Source: Flagellimonas pacifica (lineage in GTDB: Bacteria; Bacteroidota; Bacteroidia; Flavobacteriales; Flavobacteriaceae). From it: 64,000 bases of DNA. The translations under genes were made by a program, and so were the position numbers. Below are positions 19,502 to 27,290 of this stretch, piece by piece. The number at the start of each line of letters is the position of its first letter. Positions within the stretch are counted from its first letter, which is position 1. The DNA lies in NCBI RefSeq assembly GCF_900215465.1, contig NZ_OBEH01000006.1, positions 1 to 64,000 of the forward strand. Direction: 5' to 3'. Below the pieces are notes generated by a model. That model saw nothing but the letters and a program-made list of their open reading frames with translations, did no database searches and was not told where the DNA came from.

Positions 19502-21370
19502 ATGATTCGACTTACTGACAGCCAGATTACCAAGAAAATTGATTTTATCGATCAATACATGCGATCGTCCAACGCCGCCAATGGATCAAAAGTAGATGCC
19601 AACGCTAATGTCACTTCCAAAAATATAGCCACCATGGAAGCCGAATTGAACAAGGATATCAATATTCAGGTAAACAGACAGCTCATAAAACTTAAGATTG
19701 AATCGCTTTTTGGACCAGACTTAGCTCAAGAGTACATCAGGCAAATTGAATCCCATGAAATTTATGTACATGATGAGACCTCACTCAAACCCTATTGTGT
19801 TTCCATAAGTATGTATCCTTTTTTGTTGGATGGACTTACAAAATTGGGAGGTGAGAGTAGAGCCCCAATGCATCTGGAGAGTTTCTGTGGGGAATTTGTG
19901 AATCTTGTCTTTGCAATCAGCTCGCAATTTGCCGGGGCATTGGCTACGGTTGAATTTTTGATGTACTTTGACCATTTTGCAACAATCGATTATGGCAAAG
20001 ATTATTTAGAGACCGACGAAAAAACCATCGCAAACCATATGCAACATGTTGTCTACGCAATAAATCAGCCAGCTGCGGCGCGTGGGTATCAATCTGTATT
20101 CTGGAATATATCTTTATATGATGAGGCCTATTTTAATAGCATGTTTGGCGATTTTGTCTTTCCAGATATGACTAAGCCCAAATGGGAAAGCGTAAAAAAG
20201 TTGCAGACATACTTCATGAAATGGTTCAATGAAGAACGAAACAAAGCTATTCTTACTTTTCCTGTGGTAACAGCAGCAATGTTGACAAATGAAGGCAAAC
20301 CAGTGGACTCTGAATTTACAGAAATGTGCGCCCAGGAATTGAGTGAAGGAAATTCATTTTTCATCTATCAGTCTGAAAATGCGGATAGTTTGGCATCATG
20401 TTGCAGATTGCGCAATGAGATCAGCGACAATACATTCAGCTACTCATTGGGAGCTGGAGGTGTTGCTACAGGGTCGATAAACGTAATCACTTTGAATATG
20501 AACAGGTTGGTTCAAAAAGGAGCTAATATTGTTGAAGAAGTCCAGAAGATTCATAAGTATCAGGTTGCTTATAAGAAACTCATTGAAGAATATGAAGCTG
20601 CCGGGTTGCTTCCTGTTTACAAAGCTGGATTCATTTCATTGGACAAACAATTTTTGACCATTGGGATTAATGGAATGGTTGAGGCTGCCGAGAGTCAAGG
20701 TATAAACGTCGGTAACAATGATGGGTACAAAGCCTTTGTCAACAAATACCTTAAAGCCATTTACAATCAGAATAAGAAAGGGAAAGAGGAGTATGGTTAT
20801 ATGTTCAATACCGAATTTGTGCCCGCCGAGAATTTAGGAGTAAAAAATGCAGCTTGGGATAAAAAAGATGGACTATTTGTACCGCGTGAGTGTTACAATT
20901 CCTATTTCTACAAAGTAGAAGATTTAGCTACCAATACTTTGGATAAAATAATTTTGCATGGCAATGAGACTATCAAATATTTGGATGGCGGCTCTGCACT
21001 TCACTTAAATCTTGAAGAGGCTCCAAATAAAGAAGGCTTTGTAAAGTTGATTAACGCTACGGCCAAAGCCGGATGCAATTATTTCTGCTTTAACATTAAG
21101 GTCACTATCTGCAATACTTGTGACCATATAGATAAGCGAACATTGCACAATTGTAGCAAATGCAATTCCAAAGAAGTGGATCATGCAACTCGTGTTATTG
21201 GATACCTTAAAAGAGTATCAAGCTTTAGTTCAGGACGACAAAGAGAACATGGGTTAAGATACTATCACAGGACTGTAGCAAAGAGAAATTTACCTCAAAA
21301 AAGAATAGAAGTGCTGAATAATTACGCAAACCAAGAAAAACAACCATTCAAAGATTCAATTGGGATATAG
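19502..21370 (+). CDS. nrdD: anaerobic (class III) ribonucleoside-triphosphate reductase
   Basis: The 622-residue product reduces ribonucleoside triphosphates to deoxy forms without oxygen. The C-terminal zinc site has C537, C540, C551 and C554. The glycyl radical should be Gly567 in RVIGYL, 13 residues past the last zinc ligand. The catalytic half contains an SCCRLRNEI segment and the SLGAGGVATGSINVITLNMNR finger-loop region. There is no obvious ATP-cone domain at the N-terminus, so it is slightly shorter than the E. coli enzyme. Position next to denitrification genes fits anaerobic growth. Confidence 0.93.
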   Translation: MIRLTDSQITKKIDFIDQYMRSSNAANGSKVDANANVTSKNIATMEAELNKDINIQVNRQLIKLKIESLFGPDLAQEYIRQIESHEIYVHDETSLKPYCVSISMYPFLLDGLTKLGGESRAPMHLESFCGEFVNLVFAISSQFAGALATVEFLMYFDHFATIDYGKDYLETDEKTIANHMQHVVYAINQPAAARGYQSVFWNISLYDEAYFNSMFGDFVFPDMTKPKWESVKKLQTYFMKWFNEERNKAILTFPVVTAAMLTNEGKPVDSEFTEMCAQELSEGNSFFIYQSENADSLASCCRLRNEISDNTFSYSLGAGGVATGSINVITLNMNRLVQKGANIVEEVQKIHKYQVAYKKLIEEYEAAGLLPVYKAGFISLDKQFLTIGINGMVEAAESQGINVGNNDGYKAFVNKYLKAIYNQNKKGKEEYGYMFNTEFVPAENLGVKNAAWDKKDGLFVPRECYNSYFYKVEDLATNTLDKIILHGNETIKYLDGGSALHLNLEEAPNKEGFVKLINATAKAGCNYFCFNIKVTICNTCDHIDKRTLHNCSKCNSKEVDHATRVIGYLKRVSSFSSGRQREHGLRYYHRTVAKRNLPQKRIEVLNNYANQEKQPFKDSIGI

Positions 21371-21405
21371 GAAGGAAGAAAAAAACTAACACACTTTGTT
21401 AGAAT

Positions 21406-21419
21406 ATGATAAAAATCAT
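21406..21419 (+). promoter_or_regulatory. FNR/CRP-type box (ATGAT-N4-ATCAT) upstream of norC
   Basis: A perfect 14-bp palindrome, ATGATAAAAATCAT. Similar boxes occur at 32274 and 37012. If transcription starts 41.5 bp past its centre (about 21454), a TATTTTTA element at 21442-21449 falls at the -7 position. This is the geometry of a class II activator site, by inference. Confidence 0.5.
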
Positions 21420-21455
21420 GTATTCAAATATTTGACTAGTTTATTTTTACCATAT

Positions 21456-21475
21456 AAAGGATAAAAATATCTTTT
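21456..21475 (+). promoter_or_regulatory. AAAGGAT-N6-ATCTTTT box upstream of norC
   Basis: A 20-bp inverted repeat with one arm mismatch, centred 53 bp downstream of the FNR-type box and ending 23 bp before the norC start. It would overlap or directly follow the predicted transcription start, as expected for a repressor operator. It is the best-conserved member of the four-box set. Confidence 0.55.
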
Positions 21476-21498
21476 AATATTATAATAATCAATTCACC

Positions 21499-21939
21499 AT
21501 GTTATCAAAAAAACAAGCACGTACTTTTTTTCTTGGTGGGACCGTTGTAACGTTTCTTATTTTCATCGGGCTCACGATCTACTCTTTTAGTAAAGAGCAA
21601 GATCAATCCAACTATGAGAACATTACCGAACAAGTTGTTCGAGGGAAACATTTATGGGAGGCCAGCAATTGTATGGGGTGCCACACCATTCTTGGAGAAG
21701 GTGCCTATTATGCGCCCGAACTTACAAAAGTCATTGATCGAAGGGGGAAAGGCTACATCAAGGCTGTGTTGACAACTCCCAATCCCTGGGCCCCCAACGG
21801 TAGAAAAATGGTGGCTTATGGATTTTCAGATGAAGAGGCTGAAGACCTTATCGCATTTTTTGACTGGATAGACGACATTGACCTTAATGGTTTTGATACC
21901 GTTGTCTCTCCAATCGCAAAAGAAAAAACCAACAATTAA
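21499..21939 (+). CDS. norC: nitric oxide reductase cytochrome c subunit
   Basis: The 146-residue product is the membrane-anchored cytochrome c subunit of nitric oxide reductase. It carries electrons to NorB. One membrane helix spans about residues 9-30. The haem c site is C58-M-G-C61-H62 in SNCMGCHTILGEGAYYAPEL, which is characteristic of NorC. A probable Met axial ligand lies in GRKMVAYGF. It is followed by norB after 10 bp. Two operator-like boxes lie upstream, so this is probably the promoter-proximal gene of the nor/nir operon. Confidence 0.95.
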   Translation: MLSKKQARTFFLGGTVVTFLIFIGLTIYSFSKEQDQSNYENITEQVVRGKHLWEASNCMGCHTILGEGAYYAPELTKVIDRRGKGYIKAVLTTPNPWAPNGRKMVAYGFSDEEAEDLIAFFDWIDDIDLNGFDTVVSPIAKEKTNN

Positions 21940-21949
21940 CACCAACATT

Positions 21950-23287
21950 ATGAAATACAAATCACAAAAAGTAGCATACTGGTTTTTTGCTTTATCCATG
22001 TTGCTGCTGGTTTTACAATTGACTTATGGATTTATCATGGGTTTTGCCCGGATAGGTCTAGACGGTTTGCACGATTTTATCCCATTTAATACAGCTCGTG
22101 CTGTACATACAAACTTATTGGTTGTTTGGTTGCTTTCCGGATTTATGGGTGCAGCCTATTATATTATTCCTGAAGAGGCCCAACGGGAATTGGTTAATGT
22201 GAAGTTGGCCTATGTGCAGCTTATTTCTTTGGCATTGGTTGGAGTTGCAGCTGTAATTGGCTATCATTTCAATTGGTGGGAAGGACGTAAATTCTTGGAA
22301 ATCCCCAGACAATTGGACTTTCTTGTTGTTGCGAATGTCCTATTATTTTTAGGATTGATTTTAGCGACCCTTTTTAAAGGGAAGCGAAGAACTACTACCG
22401 CTTTGGTACTTTCCATGGGGTTGTTGTTTGCGGCATTGCTTTACATACCGGGTATGTTGCCATTTGATAGTCAGGTTACAGATTCCTTTTTCCGATGGTG
22501 GGTGGTTCACCTTTGGGTTGAAGGTGTATGGGAGTTGATCATGGGAGGTATCCTATCGTTCCTATTGATCAAGCTAACTGGTGTAGATCGAGAGGTCATT
22601 GAGAAATGGCTCTATGTAATTGTTGGTTTAACATTCCTATCAGGAGTTTTGGGAACTGGTCACCACTATTATTATATAGGGGTTAATAAAATCTGGTTGA
22701 TTGTAGGTGGTATATTCTCAGCTTTGGAACCCTTGGCATTTTTAGCTATGGCGTTGTTTGCCGTAAATATGTATCGTAAAGGAGAAAAAAGACATCCCAA
22801 TAAACTTGCTTTGTTTTGGACACTTGGTGCAGCAATAGTATCCTTTTTAGGTGCTGGGTTGCTCGGTTTTGCACACACACTTCCGCAAACCAATCTATAT
22901 ACACACGGGACTTTGGTAACCGCTATGCACGGTCACTTGGCCTTTTGGGGAGCCTATGCCATGATCGTACTGGCTATCATAAGCTACAGCATGCCCAATA
23001 TGACAGGGAGAAAACTATATCTAAGTGCCCGGGGTAGAGCTGCATTTTGGCTTTCCAATATTGGGATGATCGGTATGACGGTCGCCTTCGGAGTGGCCGG
23101 TGTTGCACAGGTGTACTTGGAACGCAAGTTTAAAATGGAATTTATGCAGGTCCAGAATGAAATTAGCATCCATTTTGTGGTACTGCTATTATGTGCCTCG
23201 GTGCTAACGTTTGGAATTATACTGTATATCGTTGATTTCATAAAACACGGACGTCCTACGGATCAGGCCTTAGAAATAAAACAATAG
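21950..23287 (+). CDS. norB: nitric oxide reductase catalytic subunit (cNOR type)
   Basis: The 445-residue product is a haem-copper-oxidase-superfamily protein that reduces two NO to N2O. About 12 membrane helices are visible. The expected ligands are all present: H53 and H329 for the low-spin haem, H327 for the high-spin haem, and H187, H238 and H239 for the non-haem iron, with E191 next to it. These are spaced as in characterised cNOR enzymes. A longer frame exists upstream, but it overlaps norC. The ATG at 21950 follows norC by 10 bp and gives the usual N-terminus. Confidence 0.96.
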   Translation: MKYKSQKVAYWFFALSMLLLVLQLTYGFIMGFARIGLDGLHDFIPFNTARAVHTNLLVVWLLSGFMGAAYYIIPEEAQRELVNVKLAYVQLISLALVGVAAVIGYHFNWWEGRKFLEIPRQLDFLVVANVLLFLGLILATLFKGKRRTTTALVLSMGLLFAALLYIPGMLPFDSQVTDSFFRWWVVHLWVEGVWELIMGGILSFLLIKLTGVDREVIEKWLYVIVGLTFLSGVLGTGHHYYYIGVNKIWLIVGGIFSALEPLAFLAMALFAVNMYRKGEKRHPNKLALFWTLGAAIVSFLGAGLLGFAHTLPQTNLYTHGTLVTAMHGHLAFWGAYAMIVLAIISYSMPNMTGRKLYLSARGRAAFWLSNIGMIGMTVAFGVAGVAQVYLERKFKMEFMQVQNEISIHFVVLLLCASVLTFGIILYIVDFIKHGRPTDQALEIKQ

Positions 23288-23310
23288 ATAACAACCAAAT
23301 AACATAATAC

Positions 23311-24771
23311 ATGAAAATACCCAAGAACAACCTAATGTCCATTGGTCTTTTGGCCGTAAGTGTAATTACTTTACAAGGCTGTATCGACAACACTACCAAA
23401 AAGGAGTATGCTTCTGCAGCTGATATTCCGGTAAGCAGAGAAATGATGGCAGAACTTACAGCTCCCCCCAACGTTCCAAGGGGAGTAGGTGACCGTAAAG
23501 CAAAAAAACTTATCGTAAACATGGAGATTCTTGAAAAAGAAGGAACTATGACCGATGGAACCACCTATAATTATTGGACTTTTGGCGGCTCCGTACCAGG
23601 AAGTTTTATTCGAACGCGCGTAGGGGATGAGGTAGAATTTACGCTATCAAATCACCCAGATAATAAACTTCCTCACAATATAGATTTACATGCTGTTACT
23701 GGCCCAGGTGGTGGAGCAACTTCTTCTTTTGTGGCTCCGGGACATGAGAAAAAATTCAACTTTAAGACATTGAACGAAGGGTTATATGTGTATCACTGCG
23801 CTACCGCTCCAGTGGGAATGCATATTGCCAATGGGATGTATGGATTGATTTTGGTTGAACCGGAAGGTGGACTTCCTCGAGTGGACAAGGAATATTATGT
23901 AATGCAAGGCGACTTTTATACCAAAGGCGAAAACGGTGACCCGGGATTGCAACCTTTTGATATGCAAAAAGCTGTTGATGAAGATGCCGATTATGTGGTA
24001 TTCAACGGTAGTGTTGGATCTATGACCGGAGATAATGCCATAACAGCTAATGTAGGTGAAACTGTTCGCCTGTATGTAGGTAACGGAGGCCCCAATCTAG
24101 TATCTTCTTTTCACGTAATTGGTGAAATTTTTGACAAAGTAATGGTTGAGGGGGGCAATAGTATCAATGAAAATGTACAGACTACGCTGGTTCCCGCTGG
24201 TGGAGCTGCAATTGTGGAATTTAGAGTTGATGTGCCAGGGACTTTTATCTTGGTGGACCATTCCATTTTCAGGGCCTTCAACAAAGGTGCTTTGGGGATG
24301 TTAAAGGTGAAGGGAGAGGAAAACAAGACCATTTATTCTGGTGTGGTACAAGAAGGCATATACAACCCTGAAGGTGGTGGAATCCAAGTTATGCCTAATG
24401 GAGGTGATGATGAGGATAAAAGCAGTGGTACCAAAACCTTAGCTGAAAAAATGGAATCTGGCAAGCAGATTTATACCAAAACCTGTTTTGCGTGTCATCA
24501 GGCCAACGGAGAGGGAATCCCCAATGCGTTTCCACCATTGGCTGAGTCGGATTATCTGAATGCAGATGTAAACCGTGCCATTGACATTGTACTTAATGGT
24601 AAAACGGGTGAGATTACCGTTAATGGGCAAAAGTATAACAGTGTAATGACCAAACAGTCCATCAGCTCTGATGAGGTGGCCGACGTGCTTACCTATATCT
24701 ATAATTCCTGGGGAAACAAAAAAACAAATGTGACCAAAGCCCAAGTTGAACAAGTTAAAAGTGGGCACTAA
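23311..24771 (+). CDS. nirK: copper nitrite reductase with C-terminal cytochrome c domain
   Basis: The 486-residue product reduces nitrite to NO. It has a lipoprotein signal ending LQGC, two cupredoxin domains and a fused cytochrome c domain. Type 1 copper ligands are H122, C163, H171 and M176. Type 2 ligands are H127, H162 and H317, and the catalytic Asp and His are D125 and H268. The haem site is C392-F-A-C395-H396. A linker rich in Asp and Gly (about 365-375) joins the parts. The fused haem should deliver electrons internally. It starts 23 bp after norB, so nitrite and NO reduction are coexpressed. Confidence 0.95.
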   Translation: MKIPKNNLMSIGLLAVSVITLQGCIDNTTKKEYASAADIPVSREMMAELTAPPNVPRGVGDRKAKKLIVNMEILEKEGTMTDGTTYNYWTFGGSVPGSFIRTRVGDEVEFTLSNHPDNKLPHNIDLHAVTGPGGGATSSFVAPGHEKKFNFKTLNEGLYVYHCATAPVGMHIANGMYGLILVEPEGGLPRVDKEYYVMQGDFYTKGENGDPGLQPFDMQKAVDEDADYVVFNGSVGSMTGDNAITANVGETVRLYVGNGGPNLVSSFHVIGEIFDKVMVEGGNSINENVQTTLVPAGGAAIVEFRVDVPGTFILVDHSIFRAFNKGALGMLKVKGEENKTIYSGVVQEGIYNPEGGGIQVMPNGGDDEDKSSGTKTLAEKMESGKQIYTKTCFACHQANGEGIPNAFPPLAESDYLNADVNRAIDIVLNGKTGEITVNGQKYNSVMTKQSISSDEVADVLTYIYNSWGNKKTNVTKAQVEQVKSGH

Positions 24772-24784
24772 TCAACATTGACAG

Positions 24785-25561
24785 ATGACTATTTTAAGAT
24801 TGACAGTTTGTATACTTTTTCTTTGGATGGGCAGTGCAAATTGTCAGTCTAAAATGGTTGAGATCAAGGGAGGGATTTATATTCCGTTGTATGGAAGGGA
24901 TTCATTGAAAGTTACCATTTCAGATTTTTATATGGATGTGTATCCGGTGACCAATCAGGAATATTTGGAGTTTGTTAAGGAGTATCCCAAATGGCAAAAA
25001 TCAAAAGTAAAAAAACTCTTTGCTGATGAAAGTTATCTCATGGACTGGAAATCTGACTTTGCTTTGGGCAATGGTCAAGTGTTGGATGCTCCTGTGGTCA
25101 ATGTCAGTTGGTTTACGGCCAATGCCTATTGTGAATGTAAAGGAAAACGATTGCCAACGATAGATGAATGGGAGTATGTGGCCATGGCAAATGAAAATAT
25201 ACCGGATGCCAGACAAATTCAGACCTACAATGAATACATTTTGGGATGGTACGAAAAACCCAAAACATTCAACAATACCATTGGTTCCACTTTCAAAAAC
25301 TATTGGGGAGTTTACGATTTACATGGCTTGGTTTGGGAATGGACCTCCGATTTTAATTCGGTGATGGTATCCGGTGAATCCCGAAAAGATGTGGATAATG
25401 ATAGCAACCTCTTCTGCGGAAGTGCTGCTATTGGGGCTACCGATTTAATGAATTATGCTGCTTTTATGCGTTATGCCACCCGTGGTAGCCTAAAGGCAAA
25501 GTACACCATGAAGAACTTAGGATTTAGATGTGTAAAAGATAGTAATGATGAAGCATTTTAG
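24785..25561 (+). CDS. nirV: NirV-like exported SUMF1/FGE-type protein
   Basis: The 258-residue product has an N-terminal signal (about residues 1-21) and a formylglycine-generating-enzyme-like fold, shown by MVEIKGGIYIPL, DFYMDVYPVTNQEYLEFV, VNVSWFTANAYCECKGKRLPTIDEWEYVA and the terminal NLGFRCVK. Proteins of this fold, called NirV, often lie next to nirK; their role is unresolved. The copper-binding cysteine pair of true FGE enzymes is not evident. It begins 13 bp after nirK and overlaps the next gene by 17 bp. Confidence 0.85.
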   Translation: MTILRLTVCILFLWMGSANCQSKMVEIKGGIYIPLYGRDSLKVTISDFYMDVYPVTNQEYLEFVKEYPKWQKSKVKKLFADESYLMDWKSDFALGNGQVLDAPVVNVSWFTANAYCECKGKRLPTIDEWEYVAMANENIPDARQIQTYNEYILGWYEKPKTFNNTIGSTFKNYWGVYDLHGLVWEWTSDFNSVMVSGESRKDVDNDSNLFCGSAAIGATDLMNYAAFMRYATRGSLKAKYTMKNLGFRCVKDSNDEAF

Positions 25562-26279
25562 AGTAATACCCATATTTCTGGCACTTGTGTTGTCAATTGT
25601 TTCTTGCAAGAATAAAGTTGAGACGGCATCCAACAATGATGGAATAACATACCAATGTCCCATGAAATGCGAAGGAGAGAAAACGCATAGTGCGGGAGGA
25701 AGTTGTTCGGTATGTAAAATGGATTTAATGGCTATGGCCTCGGCGCCATCAAAAAATATGGAAACAGAGGAGATTTCCGAGGAATCCATTTTTAATCTAA
25801 CCTCAAAATGGAATACCGAAGAAGGAAATACTATAGCATTAAAGGATCTAAAAGGAAAAACCTTGGTAATGGTCATGATCTATACTACATGCAAGGCCGC
25901 TTGTCCCAGATTGGTGGCAGATATGCGAAATATTGAAAAACAAGTTCCGGAAGCCTTCAATAAAGATTTGCAGTATGTGTTGGTAAGTATTGACCCAAAA
26001 ACAGACAAGCCAGAACATTTAAAAGCCTTTGCCAAGGAAAACCTTATGGACGCAGAGCATTGGACTTTCCTTCAAGGAACAGAAACCGGAGTAAGGGAAT
26101 TTGCCAATGTGTTGGCAGTAAAATATAAACAGATTTCACCTATGGATTTTTCCCATTCCAATATTATCAGTGTATTTAACCCACAGGGAGAAATGGTCCA
26201 TCAGCAGGAGGGATTGGGAGTGGACAATAGAGAAACCATTGAGAAAATTATTGAAACAGTAACAGATAGGTCTAATTAG
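25545..26279 (+). CDS. Sco1/SenC-type protein with N-terminal metal-binding domain
   Basis: The 244-residue product has a signal with lipobox-like VSCK near residue 22. A small heavy-metal-binding domain follows (YQCPMKCEG...SCSVCKMDLM), then a Sco/thioredoxin-like domain. The copper site is C116-X3-C120 (TTCKAACPR) with H204 in DFSHSNII. Sco proteins load copper into oxidases and related enzymes. Here the likely client is the copper nitrite reductase just upstream, by inference. The start overlaps the end of nirV by 17 bp. Confidence 0.9.
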   Translation: MMKHFRVIPIFLALVLSIVSCKNKVETASNNDGITYQCPMKCEGEKTHSAGGSCSVCKMDLMAMASAPSKNMETEEISEESIFNLTSKWNTEEGNTIALKDLKGKTLVMVMIYTTCKAACPRLVADMRNIEKQVPEAFNKDLQYVLVSIDPKTDKPEHLKAFAKENLMDAEHWTFLQGTETGVREFANVLAVKYKQISPMDFSHSNIISVFNPQGEMVHQQEGLGVDNRETIEKIIETVTDRSN

Positions 26280-26391
26280 CAATTGTAGCTAGTCCCTAAC
26301 TAGTTCATAAAGTATCGTCTGCTCATACCTGATTTACTTAGGATTGTGCTTTATAAAACACTTGCTTTTTAGACCTTAAAACATATATGTC

Positions 26392-27216
26392 ATGGTCAAT
26401 ACGATTGAGGAAAAAGAAATCCATATGACTTCAAATACAAAGACAGCGGTGCCATATTATAAACCAGTTGGGAAAGAGATAGCCATTTTTAAACATTCCC
26501 ATAATAGCAAAATCCCATTTTTGCTAAAGGGCCCCACAGGAACTGGGAAATCTCGATTTATTGAATACATGGCCCATGAACTTGATCAACCGCTGATTAC
26601 GGTAAGTTGTCATGAAGAAACTTCGTCAACTGATTTGATTGGAAGGTACATCATTAAAGGTGCAGAAACCGTTTGGATGGATGGCCCCTTGACCATGGCA
26701 GTGAAAACCGGTGCCATTTTGTATTTGGATGAGATTGCTGAAGCAAGACCCGATGTTATTGTGGCGATACATTCATTGACCGATCACCGACGGGAATTGT
26801 TTATTGACAAACTTGGGAAAATCATAAAAGCTCACCCTGACTTCATGTTGGTTGCTTCCTTCAATCCGGGATATCAGCGAGGATTTAAAGAATTGAAACC
26901 CTCAACCCGGCAACGTTTTGTAGCTGTTTCCTTTAACTATCCAGAAGCAAAAATTGAAACCGATATTTTGGTAAATGAGACCAATATTTTAGAAGCTGAT
27001 GCCAAAAAGCTGGTGAATATAGCCAACAAAATCCGGAATTTGACGGAATTAGGGCTTACAGAGACTGTCTCTACCCGATTATTGGTAGATGCGGCCAAAT
27101 TGATACGTTCTGGACTGCCCAAAAGACTGACCGTGCACGTGGCAGTCGTTGAACCCCTTACGGATGATGTAGAAGTTGTTAGTGCATTGAACGATTTGTG
27201 TGATCTGATGATTTAG
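26392..27216 (+). CDS. norQ: NorQ-type MoxR AAA+ ATPase
   Basis: The 274-residue product is a MoxR-family AAA+ ATPase needed to assemble the NorBC non-haem iron centre. Walker A is GPTGTGKS (residues 47-54). Walker B is ILYLDEIAEAR, and a sensor motif MLVASFNPGYQRGFKELKPSTRQRF follows. This closely resembles NorQ/CbbQ. A second ATG (26425) is possible. It is separated from the Sco gene by 112 bp without a clear operator, and is followed by norD across a 74-bp palindromic spacer. Confidence 0.93.
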   Translation: MVNTIEEKEIHMTSNTKTAVPYYKPVGKEIAIFKHSHNSKIPFLLKGPTGTGKSRFIEYMAHELDQPLITVSCHEETSSTDLIGRYIIKGAETVWMDGPLTMAVKTGAILYLDEIAEARPDVIVAIHSLTDHRRELFIDKLGKIIKAHPDFMLVASFNPGYQRGFKELKPSTRQRFVAVSFNYPEAKIETDILVNETNILEADAKKLVNIANKIRNLTELGLTETVSTRLLVDAAKLIRSGLPKRLTVHVAVVEPLTDDVEVVSALNDLCDLMI

Positions 27217-27264
27217 AAATGAGTATTCAGAAATTAGTATTGGGAACTTAATACTCATTTCTAA
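27213..27264. repeat. 15-bp perfect inverted repeat between norQ and norD
   Basis: TTAGAAATGAGTATT (27213-27227) is repeated in exact inverse at 27250-27264 around a 22-base spacer. The left arm includes the norQ stop codon. The spacer carries a near-direct copy of the arm (AGAAATTAGTATT). No T run follows, so it is not a canonical terminator. Confidence 0.75.
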
Positions 27265-27290
27265 CTTCTAATTATTAAACAGCAAAGAAC

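Noticed and set aside
21385..21403. CTAAC-N7-GTTAG inverted repeat after nrdD
   Set aside because: Short stem without a T tail; not a supportable terminator, and too close to the norC promoter to separate from it.
26289..26303. CTAGT-N5-ACTAG inverted repeat after the Sco gene
   Set aside because: Arms are only 5 bp and no T run or second copy is seen; consistent with chance in AT-rich DNA.
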